A DNA stretch of 64,000 nt from Bradyrhizobium sp. U87765 SZCCT0048 (GCF_018131225.1 NZ_JAFCMM010000007.1:124001-188000); one strand, 5' to 3'; counted from the stretch's first letter, positions 50,590-60,181 are shown. Translations and numbers: made by a program. The notes: a model not told the origin generated them from the letters alone.

Positions 50590-53500
50590 ATGACTTCATC
50601 ACATTCCGAACCGGCCGCCGCGCGCGCATCGCGTCGCGGCCGGTGCTCCTCCTGCCTCGCAGGCACGGCGCTCGCGCTGCTGCTGGTCCTGCCGGCGTCT
50701 CACAGCCACGCACAGGTGGTGATCGGCGCGACGGGCGGTGAAGGCTCCGCGGCGGGGGGACGCGGTGGTGCCGCCGACCAGGCCGGCAGCGACGGCAGCG
50801 GCACGGGAGGCGTCGCGGGCACCAACGCGTCGCCGACGGGCGGCGATGGCGCCAATGGCGGCGGCGGTGGCGGCGGCTTCAGCAATGTCGTCGGCGGCGA
50901 TATCACGACGTCCCTGCAGGGAGGCGACGGTGGTGCCGGCAGCCGGAATGGCGGCAATCGCGGTGGCGGCGGCGGCGGTGGCGATGGCGCGCGGATTTCG
51001 ACCGCCGCAACGGTGACGGTCTCGGCGAGCGTCACCGGTGGCCATGGCGGCAACAGTCTCGTGGGCACGAGCCCGGTCGGTGCGGCGGGTGGCGGCGGCG
51101 GCGCCGGTGTCGTGATGCAGGGCGGCGGCAGCCTGATCATCGGTGCTGCGGTGGGCGGCGGGACCGGCGGCATCGGCGTTGGCGGAGACTATGGCGACGG
51201 CGGCGGTGGCGCCGGCATCATCCTTCAGGGCGGCGGCAACCTGACCGTCAACGCGACGATCATCGGTGGAGACGGCGGCAGTGTTCTGTCGCTTCCCAAC
51301 AGCACAAGCCAGATCTTCACCAGCAACGGCGGCGCCGGCGTCATCCTGACGGACAGGGGCGTGGTGCTCAACAACGGCACGATCAGCGGAGGGGACAACG
51401 GCCGCGCCGACCGCTTTGACAGAGGGATGGGACACGGGGGCGCCGGACTGGTGCTGCTGTCCGGAGGAACGGTCGTCAACAATGGCATCATTCAGGGCGG
51501 CAATGGCGGGAACAGGAACACGAGCGGTTCGCTCGGCCAGGCTGGCGGGACCGGAAGCGGCGGGGCGCTGGGCAGCACGGGCGGCGCGATAACCTCGGGT
51601 GGCGGCGCCGGGATCGTCGGCGGCGAACTCTCCATCGTCAACAACGGCAGCATCATCGGGGGCACCGCCATCACCCAGGCTGATGCGATCACCTTCACCG
51701 GCGGCACCAATCGCCTGGAGTTGTGGTCGGGCTCGACCATCAGCGGCACCGTCGATGCGACGCAGGGAACGAGCAGCACGCTCGCGCTCGGCGGCCCGGC
51801 CAGCGGCCAATTCGATGTCTCGCTGATCGGCGCGACCGCGCAATACCGCGGCTTCCAGAGCCTTGAGAAGACAGGAGCCGGCACCTGGACGCTGACCGGC
51901 ACCGCCACCTTCACGGGGCCGGTGAAGATCGACGGCGGCACGCTGACTGTGAACGGCGACATCTCGACGGCGGTCCTGACGACGGTCAATGCGGGCGGCA
52001 CGCTCGGGGGGAATGGCATCGTCGGCCCCACGACGATCGCCGGCGGTACGCTGGCCCCCGGCAATTCGATCGGCGTGCTTACCGTGCAGGGTAATCTCGG
52101 CTTCAGCGCGGATTCGACCTATCGCGTCGAGGTCGATCCGCTCCATGCCGACCGCACCAACGTCATGGGCACGGCGACGCTCGGTGGTGCCACGGTGGCT
52201 GCGATCTATGCGCCGGGGTCGTACGTGACACGGCAGTACGCGATCCTGAACGTGACCGGTGGTGTGAGAGGCACCTTCAACACGCTCGTCAACACCAACC
52301 TGCCGGCGAACTTCACGTCGTCGCTGAGCTACGACGCTGACAAAGCCTACCTGAACCTGACGCTGAACTACGAGCCACCGCAGGCGCCGGATTTCGGCGG
52401 AGGGCTGAACGTCAACCAGCGCAATGTCGCCGGTGCGCTGGTGACGTCGTTCAACAGGGCAGGCGGCATTCCGCTGGTGTTCGGATCGCTGACGCCGCAA
52501 GGCCTGACCCAGGCGTCCGGCGAAGTCGCGACGGGCGCGCAGCAGGCGACCTTCAACGCCATGGACCAGTTTCTCGGCCTGCTTGTCGATCCCTTCGGGC
52601 CCGGGCGCAGCGGCGCGTTTCCAGACGGGACGCCGTCGGTCGGCGGCGACGCCGGCCTGGCCAACGCGTACGCTGCGACAGGCGGCCCGCGCGGCAGCAC
52701 CGCGCGCGACGCCTTCGCCGGGCTCGCCAGCAAGGCGCCAGCCATCGAGCCGGCACAGCGCTGGACTGTCTGGGCGGCGGGCTTCGGCGGCTCACAAACG
52801 ACGGACGGGAACACTGAAGTTGGCTCCAACACGGCGACCAGCCGCGTCTGGGGGGCGGCCGTTGGAGCGGACTACAGGATATCGCCGGACACCTTGATCG
52901 GGTTCGCCATGGCCGGCGGGGCGGCCGGCTTCAGCGTGGCGAGGGGCGGCACCGGACGTTCGGATCTTTTCCAGGCCGGCGCTTTCGTGCGCCATACGCG
53001 CGGCGCAGCTTATGTGACCGGCGCGCTGGCCTATGGCTGGCAGGATGTCACCACCGATCGCATGCTGGCTGTCGGCGGGCTCGACCGCCTGCAGGCGCGC
53101 TTCAACGCCAACGCGGTGTCCGGCCGCATCGAGAGTGGCTACCGCTTCGCCCCGCCCTGGTTCGGCGGCGGCCTTTCCCCCTATATCGCGGGCCAGTTCA
53201 CCACGATCGCACTGCCGGCCTATGCGGAGCAGGCGCTGGCCGGCAGCAACGCCTTCTCGCTGGGATATGCGGCGAAGGATGCCACTGCGGCCCGCAGCGA
53301 GCTCGGCCTTCGTGCCGACCGGTCATGGCTGGTGGCGGACGCCATTCTGAGCTTGCGCGGTCGTGCGGCCTGGGCTCACAACTTCAATCCGCAGGCCAGC
53401 GTCAGCGCCACTTTTCAGACGCTGCCGGGCGCGAGCTTTGTGGTGAACGGCGCCGCGCAGGCGCGCAACGCAGCGCTGACCACTGCCTCCGCCGAGATCG

Positions 53501-53601
53501 CATGGCGCAACGGCGTCTCTCTCGTCGCCACCTTCGAGGGCGAGTTCGCAGATCGCGCGCAAGCCTATGCGGGCAAGGGGGCTTTGCGCGTCGCGTGGTG
53601 A
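50590..53601 (+). CDS. Glycine-rich autotransporter protein
   Basis: A 1003-residue type V secretion protein. A long signal sequence (about 1-42, LAGTALALLLVLPASHSHAQ) leads to a passenger with dense Gly runs (GGGGGGGFSNV, GGGGGGGDGA) through residue 370. Repeats of the PATR type follow (KTGAGTWTLTG, GGTLTVNGDIST, GGTLAPGNSIGVLTVQG). The C-terminal domain (about 730-1003) is a beta-barrel with alternating strands, ending GALRVAW with a terminal aromatic for BAM recognition. Exports itself across the outer membrane. Adhesin or matrix role is inferred. Confidence 0.9.
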   Translation: MTSSHSEPAAARASRRGRCSSCLAGTALALLLVLPASHSHAQVVIGATGGEGSAAGGRGGAADQAGSDGSGTGGVAGTNASPTGGDGANGGGGGGGFSNVVGGDITTSLQGGDGGAGSRNGGNRGGGGGGGDGARISTAATVTVSASVTGGHGGNSLVGTSPVGAAGGGGGAGVVMQGGGSLIIGAAVGGGTGGIGVGGDYGDGGGGAGIILQGGGNLTVNATIIGGDGGSVLSLPNSTSQIFTSNGGAGVILTDRGVVLNNGTISGGDNGRADRFDRGMGHGGAGLVLLSGGTVVNNGIIQGGNGGNRNTSGSLGQAGGTGSGGALGSTGGAITSGGGAGIVGGELSIVNNGSIIGGTAITQADAITFTGGTNRLELWSGSTISGTVDATQGTSSTLALGGPASGQFDVSLIGATAQYRGFQSLEKTGAGTWTLTGTATFTGPVKIDGGTLTVNGDISTAVLTTVNAGGTLGGNGIVGPTTIAGGTLAPGNSIGVLTVQGNLGFSADSTYRVEVDPLHADRTNVMGTATLGGATVAAIYAPGSYVTRQYAILNVTGGVRGTFNTLVNTNLPANFTSSLSYDADKAYLNLTLNYEPPQAPDFGGGLNVNQRNVAGALVTSFNRAGGIPLVFGSLTPQGLTQASGEVATGAQQATFNAMDQFLGLLVDPFGPGRSGAFPDGTPSVGGDAGLANAYAATGGPRGSTARDAFAGLASKAPAIEPAQRWTVWAAGFGGSQTTDGNTEVGSNTATSRVWGAAVGADYRISPDTLIGFAMAGGAAGFSVARGGTGRSDLFQAGAFVRHTRGAAYVTGALAYGWQDVTTDRMLAVGGLDRLQARFNANAVSGRIESGYRFAPPWFGGGLSPYIAGQFTTIALPAYAEQALAGSNAFSLGYAAKDATAARSELGLRADRSWLVADAILSLRGRAAWAHNFNPQASVSATFQTLPGASFVVNGAAQARNAALTTASAEIAWRNGVSLVATFEGEFADRAQAYAGKGALRVAW

Positions 53602-53765
53602 GCTGCTCGTCCGCCGCGGCGCGGAACTGACCCCGAGGGCATTGCCGGGCAGGCTGACGGACGGGCGAGGAGGCTCGCGGCCGGCCGCACGAGAATTCAT
53701 GTCAGTAACAAGGTGTTCGTTAGATCCTGGCGGTGGCCGGGAAAATGCCGCTTGACTCGTCAGAT

Positions 53766-53790
53766 TGGATTTACCATTGTGGTTATACCA
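53766..53790. promoter_or_regulatory. Twin GntR-type operator (TGG-N5-CCA)
   Basis: Two sites, TGGATTTACCA (53766-53776) and TGGTTATACCA (53780-53790), match the FadR-subfamily TGG-N5-CCA pattern. The second is the fuller palindrome TGGT-TAT-ACCA. They are centred 14 bases apart and end 16 bases before the regulator's start codon, suggesting autorepression. Confidence 0.6.
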
Positions 53791-53806
53791 ATTTGGACCT
53801 GCCAAG

Positions 53807-54517
53807 ATGATCCGAGAGCGAGAGAACGACTCCGTTTCCACCGTCCGCAAGTTGATCGAGCACGCCCGCTATCATCGGCTGGGCAAGGGTGATCGCCTGC
53901 CGTCCGAACGCGAGCTGGCCGAGCGTTTCGGGGTTGCCCGCAATGCGGTTCGCGAAGCCGTCGCGATCCTCGATGTGCTGCGCATCACCGTGCGCAAGCC
54001 CAACTCCGGCATCTATCTTCGCGAGAATCTGTCCGACAGCAGCATCGATGCGTTGGTCATGCAGTCGGATCTCGGGTTGCCGCTGTCCCAGGAGGAGGTG
54101 ACCGACCTCGTCGAGGCGCGGCGTATCCTCGAAGTCCAGACCGCGATTCTGGCATGCCGCCGGCGGACCGATGACGACATCGCCAATCTCGACGCGGTGC
54201 TGGCAGCGACGCAGCAGAAGCTCGATGCCGGGGACAGCATCGCCGACGAGGACGTGAATTTTCATCTCGCTCTCATCCGCGCCGCGCACAACAGCGCGTT
54301 CCTGCGCATCGTCACGCCGTTCTACCTGATCTCGGCCACGCGCCGGCGCACCTTCTTTCAAGATGCGGCGCAGGCGAAGCGATCCCATGCCGAGCATGGC
54401 GCGATCGTCAAGGCGGTGATCGCGCAGGACGAGGCCGCAACCGAGCAGCTCGTGGTGCGGCATCTGCAGCGCGTCGAGGACTACTGGACGAATACGCTGA
54501 CCGACAGTCAGCCGTAA
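53807..54517 (+). CDS. GntR family regulator (FCD subgroup)
   Basis: About 236 residues. The N-terminal winged HTH (about 10-80) reads LGKGDRLPSERELAERFGVARNAVREAVAILDVLRI, typical of GntR. The C-terminal FCD ligand domain (about 90-225) contains the metal-binding motif pieces DLVEARRILEVQTA, DVNFHLALIRAAHN and EHGAIVKAVIAQD. It is the first gene of the catabolic cluster and the likely repressor of it, with twin operator-like sites just upstream. The inducer is probably a carboxylic or sugar acid. Confidence 0.92.
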   Translation: MIRERENDSVSTVRKLIEHARYHRLGKGDRLPSERELAERFGVARNAVREAVAILDVLRITVRKPNSGIYLRENLSDSSIDALVMQSDLGLPLSQEEVTDLVEARRILEVQTAILACRRRTDDDIANLDAVLAATQQKLDAGDSIADEDVNFHLALIRAAHNSAFLRIVTPFYLISATRRRTFFQDAAQAKRSHAEHGAIVKAVIAQDEAATEQLVVRHLQRVEDYWTNTLTDSQP

Positions 54518-54545
54518 CACACAACAAAAATCGCGGGAGGAAGTG

Positions 54546-55481
54546 ATGAACAGGCGTGGTTTCCTGGGCATGGCGGCTGGCATGGCCGTCCTGGGTGGTG
54601 GGGCGTCTCTGGCGCAGGCGAAGAAGCTGCGCATCGCCTTTGCCAACTTCAACGATGAGAGCAGTTTTGGCGCGGCCGTGCTCAAGGGTTTTCAGGCAAC
54701 CGCGAAGGGTCGTCCGGATGTCGAGATGCTCTATTTCGACAACAAGCAGGATGCGGCCCGCGCCGTCGATATCGCGCGCAATGTCGCGACGCTGCGGCCG
54801 GATGTCTTTCTCGAGTACCAGATCGTGCCGGCGGCCAACCAGCAGGTGGCCCGGATCGTGCGCGAGGCCGGCATTCCCTGCCTCGGCATTCAGGTGCGGT
54901 TGCCGGGCTATCCGCTCTATGCGGTCGACAACTACAAGGCCGGCTTCGATGCGGGTGTGGCTGCCGCCGAACAGGCGGGCAAGCGCTGGGGCGGGACGAC
55001 GAGGGCGCTGATCCTGTCCTATCCCGAAGGCGGACCGCTGTTCCTCGAGCGCCAGGGGGCGGTCGAGGTCGGCTTGAAGAAAATCAAGGCGGATATCGCC
55101 ACCGAGATTCATTCGACCAAGAACGATCCGGGCGCGGCCCGGCAGATCACGGCCGACTATCTCACGCGCAATCCCGGCAAGATCGCGATCTATACCCATG
55201 TCGATGCGATGGCGATCGGCGCGCTGGCGGCGGCGCGTGCCGCCGGGCGCGAAGGCGACATCGTCATCTCCTCGTTCGGCGGCGACGCCGCCGTGCTGCC
55301 GGAACTGCGCAAGGATGGCGCCTTCATCGGCACGTTCACGTCGTTTCCCGAGACATGGGGGGAGACGCTGCTGGATCTCGCGGCGAAGATCGCCGCCAGG
55401 ACCGAGCTGCCCGATCTCATCCATCCGCCGCAGCAACTGATGCTGACGCCGGCCAATGTCGCCCAGTACTATCCGGCGTGA
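54546..55481 (+). CDS. Sugar-type ABC transporter substrate-binding protein
   Basis: About 311 residues. The N-terminus MNRRGFLGMAAGMAVLGGG has a twin-arginine (R-R-G-F-L) signal, with cleavage near LAQA. The mature protein is of the ribose-binding type (LRIAFANFNDESSFGAAVLKG, DVEMLYFDNKQD, IVISSFGGDAAVL), with the two-lobe pattern. GGGAGGAAGTG precedes the ATG. It is followed by ATPase and permease genes, making a complete RbsBAC-like importer. Confidence 0.92.
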   Translation: MNRRGFLGMAAGMAVLGGGASLAQAKKLRIAFANFNDESSFGAAVLKGFQATAKGRPDVEMLYFDNKQDAARAVDIARNVATLRPDVFLEYQIVPAANQQVARIVREAGIPCLGIQVRLPGYPLYAVDNYKAGFDAGVAAAEQAGKRWGGTTRALILSYPEGGPLFLERQGAVEVGLKKIKADIATEIHSTKNDPGAARQITADYLTRNPGKIAIYTHVDAMAIGALAAARAAGREGDIVISSFGGDAAVLPELRKDGAFIGTFTSFPETWGETLLDLAAKIAARTELPDLIHPPQQLMLTPANVAQYYPA

Positions 55482-55485
55482 CGCG

Positions 55486-56964
55486 ATGACACCGATCGTC
55501 GAGGTCATCGGGCTGGAGAAGCGCTTTGGCGGCATCGTCGCCCTCGGCGGCGCCGACTTCAGCCTTTACCCCGGAGAAGTCCATGCGCTGCTCGGCGCCA
55601 ACGGCGCCGGCAAGTCGACCCTGATCAAGGTGCTGTCCGGCTTCATCCGGCCCGACGGCGGCATTGTCAGGTTCGATGGCGCCGATGCCGTCATCGGCTC
55701 GGTCGCCACGGCGCAGTCGCTCGGCATCCAGACCATCCATCAGGAGCTTGAGCTCGCCGAAGCGCTGCCGGTCTATGAGAACATCTTCCTGGGCCAGCCT
55801 CTGGCGCGCCATGGCATCGCGCGCCGCGCGGCGATGATCGCCGCGGCGGAGCAGGCGCTGAAGCGCCTCGGCGTCGCCATCGATCCACGCGCCGCGGTGT
55901 CTTCACTGTCGGTCAGCGATCGGCAGGTCGTCGAGATCGCCAGGACGCTGACGCGCAGGAGCCGGGTCGTCATCATGGACGAGCCGACGGCGGCGCTGCC
56001 GCCGCGCGAGGTCGCCCGCCTGTTCGCCATCATCCGCGAGCTGACCCAGCAGGGCATCGCCGTCGTCTACGTGTCCCATCGCCTCGACGAAATCCAGGCG
56101 ATCGCGGACCGTGTGACGGTGATGCGTGAAGGCCGGCGGGTATTCACCGCGCCGATCGCGCAGGCGCCCAAGGAGACGATCATCGGCCACATGCTGGGGC
56201 GTTCGCTTGCGGCCGATGCCGCGGATTCGCAACCGGCTCCAGCAGGCGCACGCATTGTCGATATCGAGAAGCTCTGCCTCGACGAAGGCCTGAGTGGCTT
56301 CGACCTTCAGGTGCGGGCCGGCGAAATCGTCGGACTGTTCGGCCTGCTCGGCGCCGGACAGCAGCTCGTCGGCGATGCCTTGTTCGGCCTGCGGCCGGTG
56401 CAGGCGGGGCGGTTCGAGATTCTCGGCCGGGCGCGCGCGCCGCGCCACCCCGGCGAGGCGCTGTCCTGGGGGATCGGCTTCGTGCCCGCCGACCGCAAAG
56501 GCGCGGGCCTCGCCCTGCGCCTCAGCGTCAAGGACAATCTGTTCATGACGGCATGGTCGTCGCTGTCGCGATGGGGGTTCGTGCGCCGGCGGGAGCATCA
56601 CCGGCGGGCTGCCGAGCTCAGCCGGCGCTACGGCGTGCGCTGCGCTTCGGTCGATCAGGCGGTCGGCGAGCTGTCCGGCGGCAACCAACAAAAAGTGTCG
56701 ATCGCCAAATGGGCGACGCGATCGATCTCGCTTCTTTATCTGGACGAGCCGAGCCGCGGCGTCGACATCGGCGCGCGCACCGAGATCTATCGCCTGCTGC
56801 GGCAATTCGCGGCTGGAGGAGGCGCCTGCATCGTCAACTCCACCGATGCCGAAGAGATCGCCCGCGTCTGCGATCGCGCTGTCGTCGTGCGGTCCGGCGC
56901 GATGGCCGCCAACCTTTCCAAGAACAGTCTCGGTGAAGCCGCGCTGATCGCGGCAGCGAGCTGA
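55486..56964 (+). CDS. Sugar-type ABC transporter ATP-binding protein (RbsA-like)
   Basis: A 492-residue duplicated ABC ATPase. The N-terminal cassette has Walker A GANGAGKS at residues 37-44, a signature region SVSDRQVVEIARTL and Walker B VVIMDEPTAAL. The C-terminal cassette has the degenerate Walker A GLLGAGQQLVGD and an LSGGNQQKVSIAKW signature near residue 396, and SLLYLDEPSRGVD. This is the usual carbohydrate-uptake-transporter-2 arrangement. Its ATG is 4 bases after the binding protein's stop. Confidence 0.95.
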   Translation: MTPIVEVIGLEKRFGGIVALGGADFSLYPGEVHALLGANGAGKSTLIKVLSGFIRPDGGIVRFDGADAVIGSVATAQSLGIQTIHQELELAEALPVYENIFLGQPLARHGIARRAAMIAAAEQALKRLGVAIDPRAAVSSLSVSDRQVVEIARTLTRRSRVVIMDEPTAALPPREVARLFAIIRELTQQGIAVVYVSHRLDEIQAIADRVTVMREGRRVFTAPIAQAPKETIIGHMLGRSLAADAADSQPAPAGARIVDIEKLCLDEGLSGFDLQVRAGEIVGLFGLLGAGQQLVGDALFGLRPVQAGRFEILGRARAPRHPGEALSWGIGFVPADRKGAGLALRLSVKDNLFMTAWSSLSRWGFVRRREHHRRAAELSRRYGVRCASVDQAVGELSGGNQQKVSIAKWATRSISLLYLDEPSRGVDIGARTEIYRLLRQFAAGGGACIVNSTDAEEIARVCDRAVVVRSGAMAANLSKNSLGEAALIAAAS

Positions 56965-56979
56965 GACAGGAGAATAGCA

Positions 56980-57954
56980 ATGATGTCATCGATCTTGCGC
57001 CTTCCCGGGCAGGCGGTCGAGCCGCGGACGATCAGTCTCGCCGCGGTGCTGATCCTGCTGGGCGCTGCATTCCACGTCCTGACGCCGTTCTTCTTCACGG
57101 CGGCGAACCTGTCGAACCTGTTTCTGTCCATCTCGGTGCTGGGCATCATGGCGGCGATGTCGACGCTGTCGATCATCGGGCGCAGCATCGATCTCTCCGT
57201 CGGCTCGATCGCCGCGCTCGTCGGTGTCGTGGTGGCGCTGCTGATCGAGAAGCATGGCGTCTCGGCGCCGGCCGCGATGGCCCTGGGGCTGGTGGTCGGC
57301 GGCATCTGCGGCGCCGTCAACGGCGCTCTCGCGGCCTTCATCGGCATCAACCCGATCATTGTCACGATCGGCACGCTGTCGCTGTTTCGCGGCCTGGCGT
57401 TCATCCTGACCGACGGACAGACGACGCTCATCCAGGACGAGGGCATGCTCTTCCTCGGCGACGGGCGCGTGCTCGGCGTTCCGGTGTCGGTGCTGATCCT
57501 CGCGGTCGCCTTCCTGTGCTGTCATGTCACCGCCGTTCATACCGTCGCCGGCCGCGCGATCTTCGCCGCCGGCGCCAATCCCCGCGCGGCGCGGCTTGCG
57601 GGGCTGCCGGTGATCGCCATCCGCTTCTGGCTGTTCGTGGCCAGCGGCATGGCCGCGGCGATCTCGGGCGTGCTGCTCGCCTGTCAGTCCGGCACCGCGA
57701 TTCCAAGCGCCGCGACGACCTACGAGATTCTCGTGGTCACTGCGGTGCTGCTCGGCGGAACGAGCCTTGCGGGCGGTGACGGCGCGCTGTCGCGCACGGC
57801 GATCGGCCTGCTGATCATCGGCACGCTGAACAACGGCATGGCGCTGCTGGCGGTGCCGACCTTCTATCAGATGTGCGCCAACGGCCTGCTGCTGCTGCTG
57901 GCGGTAACCGTGGACCAGGTCCGCGGCCGCCGCCTGGGTGTTGTCGAGGAGTGA
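56980..57954 (+). CDS. Sugar-type ABC transporter permease (RbsC-like)
   Basis: A 324-residue integral membrane protein with 8-10 helices of the RbsC type. Typical motifs are GRSIDLSVGSIAALVGVV and NGALAAFIGINPIIVTIGTLSLFRGLAFIL, and GAN-type AAGANPRAARLAGLPV is the cytoplasmic coupling loop. Its stop overlaps the start of the dehydrogenase gene (ATGA), so translation is coupled. It completes the importer. Confidence 0.94.
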   Translation: MMSSILRLPGQAVEPRTISLAAVLILLGAAFHVLTPFFFTAANLSNLFLSISVLGIMAAMSTLSIIGRSIDLSVGSIAALVGVVVALLIEKHGVSAPAAMALGLVVGGICGAVNGALAAFIGINPIIVTIGTLSLFRGLAFILTDGQTTLIQDEGMLFLGDGRVLGVPVSVLILAVAFLCCHVTAVHTVAGRAIFAAGANPRAARLAGLPVIAIRFWLFVASGMAAAISGVLLACQSGTAIPSAATTYEILVVTAVLLGGTSLAGGDGALSRTAIGLLIIGTLNNGMALLAVPTFYQMCANGLLLLLAVTVDQVRGRRLGVVEE

Positions 57955-58937
57955 TGCTGGTGACCGCCATGACGCTGCCAACAATCGTATTGACCCATCC
58001 CCTGCATCCTGCCGTCCAGCAGGCCTATGCCGCACAGGCCGATTTCGTGGTCGCTCCGGCAACGGACGCCGACACCCTGCGCGGCTGCTGCCGTGATGCC
58101 GACGCCATCATTGTCAGGGCCCCGCTGCCGGAGGACATCTTCGCTTCGGCCAGGCGCCTGCGCGCCGCGGTCCGGCATGGCGCGGGGCTCGACATGATCC
58201 CGCTCGAGGCGGCCACCCGCGCGCATGTTCCGGTGGCCAACGCGCCCGCCGTGAATGCCCGTTCCGTCGCCGAGCATTGCGTCGGGCAGATGGTTGCTCT
58301 GGCGCGACGCCATCCACGCGTCCAGCGCGCCGTCGCAGAACGTGACTGGCTGGGCGCGCGCAGCTTTGCCGAGCATGGCCTCGAGCTGTTCGAGCGCACG
58401 GTCGGCATTGTCGGTGTCGGCAATGTCGGGGCGACGATTGCCGGCATCTGCCGCCATGGTCTCGGCATGGAGGTGCTGGGCACGGGGCCGCAGCAGCAGA
58501 GCTATCCCGAGACGGTCGTCTACGCCGACCTCGACGAGCTGCTCGCGCGCAGCGATTTCGTCGTGCTGTGCTGTCCGCTCACGCCGCAGACCCGCGGCCT
58601 GATCGGCGCGCCGCAGCTCGCGCGGATGAAGCGATCTGCCTGTCTCATCAATGTCGCGCGCGGGCCTGTCGTCTCCGAGGCGGCGCTGCTTGCGGCGCTG
58701 AGCGCGGGAACGATCGCGGGAGCGGCGCTCGATGTCTTCGTCGAGCAGCCCCTGCCACGCGATCATCCGTTCTGGCAGACCGAACGGCTCATCGTCACCC
58801 CGCACATGGCGGGCATCACGGACGCGAGCATGCGCAAGATGGGCGAGCTCGCGCTGTCCCAGGCGCTGCAGATCCTGCGCGGCGAGCGCCCGCGCTATCT
58901 CGTCAATCCCGAGATCTGGGATCGGCGTCGGCACTAA
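57954..58937 (+). CDS. D-isomer-specific 2-hydroxyacid dehydrogenase
   Basis: About 327 residues. The NAD-binding motif reads VGIVGVGNVGATIAG, and the catalytic Arg is in NVARGPVVSEAAL, with Glu in the EQPLPRDHPFW stretch and His in VTPHMAGIT. It is a hydroxypyruvate/glycerate or phosphoglycerate dehydrogenase-like enzyme. It lacks an ACT domain. The ATG overlaps the permease stop, with GAGGAG five bases before. In the cluster it could reduce or oxidise an imported 2-hydroxy acid. Confidence 0.9.
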   Translation: MLVTAMTLPTIVLTHPLHPAVQQAYAAQADFVVAPATDADTLRGCCRDADAIIVRAPLPEDIFASARRLRAAVRHGAGLDMIPLEAATRAHVPVANAPAVNARSVAEHCVGQMVALARRHPRVQRAVAERDWLGARSFAEHGLELFERTVGIVGVGNVGATIAGICRHGLGMEVLGTGPQQQSYPETVVYADLDELLARSDFVVLCCPLTPQTRGLIGAPQLARMKRSACLINVARGPVVSEAALLAALSAGTIAGAALDVFVEQPLPRDHPFWQTERLIVTPHMAGITDASMRKMGELALSQALQILRGERPRYLVNPEIWDRRRH

Positions 58938-58969
58938 ATCCCGCGCAAGCGGCTTGTCGGAGAGAATAA

Positions 58970-60139
58970 ATGAAAATCAAGTCAGTTCGGGCCGAGTGGA
59001 TTCATGTGCCGATTCCCGAGGCGCAGCAGCATGTCAGCGATTTCGGCCGCGTCACGTCGTTCGACTGCGTGCTGGTCCGGGTCGAGACGGAATGCGGCAT
59101 CGTAGGCTATGGCGAGGCGAAGGAGGAGGTCGGCAGCTCCGGCAACTACCGCACCCTGCAGGCGGCGATCAACGAGCGGCTCGGGCCGCTCCTGATCGGC
59201 GAGGACCCGCGGGATATCTCGCGGCTCTGGGACCGGATGTACAACGGCACGCGCGATCACTACGCGCTGGCGCGCGGACGGGGCTTTCCGATCCTCGGCC
59301 GCCGCGGCGTGACGGTGTCGGCGATCGGCGGCATCGACATCGCGCTGTGGGACATTCTCGGCAAGTCGCTGGGCGCGCCGGTGTGGCGGCTGATCGGCGG
59401 CCGGCGGGCGCCCCGCATGCCGGCCTACGCGTCGGGCGGCTGGCAGGACGTCGCGCGCATCGGCGAGCAGCTTGCCGGCTATGTCGAGAAGGGCGGCTTC
59501 AAGGCCGTCAAGATGCGGGTCGGCGTCATCGACGGCTCGGCGCGCCGTTCGGCCGAGCGCGTTCGCGCGGCCCGTGCGGCGCTCGGCGGCGACGTGATGC
59601 TGATGTGCGATGCCCATGGCACATTCGACGTGCCGGAAGCCAAGGCGTTCTGCCGCCTGGTCGAGGACTGCGACGTCGCCTGGTTCGAGGAGCCGGTGAC
59701 CGCCGACGACCGCCGCGGCTATGCGGAGGTGAGGGGCAGCACCAGTATCGCCATCGCCGCCGGCGAAAGCGAGTTCAGCCGCTTCGATTTCCTCGATCTC
59801 GCCGAGCGGCGCTGTGTCGACATCCTGCAGCCGGATCTCGCCATCTGCGGCGGCCTGACCGAAGGCATGCGGATTGCCGCGATCGCCAGCGCCTATGGCC
59901 TGCGCCTCGCGCCGCATCTGTGGACGGGCGCGACCGCATTCGCGGCCGGGCTCCATCTCGCGGCGGCCTCGTCCTGCGGCTACATCCTGGAATATTCGCT
60001 CGGCGCCAATCCGCTGCTGCACGAACTCGTCGAGGAGAGCCCGGAAGTCTCCGACGGCATGGTCGAGGTGCCGGACCGCCCCGGGCTCGGCCTGACGATC
60101 CGCCCGGACTTCGTGGAGCGGTTTGCGGTGCGGCACTGA
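58970..60139 (+). CDS. Mandelate racemase / muconate-lactonizing-like enzyme (enolase superfamily)
   Basis: A 389-residue protein. The capping domain (1-125) precedes the barrel. Lys181 (AVKMRVG) is the typical catalytic base of the second strand. Metal ligands Asp214 (LMCDAHG), Glu240 (WFEEP) and Glu266 (AAGESE) are intact. The Asp289-His316 dyad (QPDLAICGG, APHLWTG) is that of acid-sugar dehydratases and mandelate racemases. It probably dehydrates a sugar acid or epimerises a 2-hydroxy acid brought in by the neighbouring transporter. Exact substrate unknown. Confidence 0.9.
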   Translation: MKIKSVRAEWIHVPIPEAQQHVSDFGRVTSFDCVLVRVETECGIVGYGEAKEEVGSSGNYRTLQAAINERLGPLLIGEDPRDISRLWDRMYNGTRDHYALARGRGFPILGRRGVTVSAIGGIDIALWDILGKSLGAPVWRLIGGRRAPRMPAYASGGWQDVARIGEQLAGYVEKGGFKAVKMRVGVIDGSARRSAERVRAARAALGGDVMLMCDAHGTFDVPEAKAFCRLVEDCDVAWFEEPVTADDRRGYAEVRGSTSIAIAAGESEFSRFDFLDLAERRCVDILQPDLAICGGLTEGMRIAAIASAYGLRLAPHLWTGATAFAAGLHLAAASSCGYILEYSLGANPLLHELVEESPEVSDGMVEVPDRPGLGLTIRPDFVERFAVRH

Positions 60140-60158
60140 CACGCGCCGCATCCGTCCC

Positions 60159-60181
60159 CGCGCGGCTTTTTGAGCCGCGCG
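60159..60181 (+). terminator. Hairpin between the enolase-superfamily and FAD monooxygenase genes
   Basis: CGCGCGGCT-TTTTG-AGCCGCGCG, a perfect 9-bp stem without a following T-tract. It could weaken read-through between the genes or be incidental. Confidence 0.35.
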
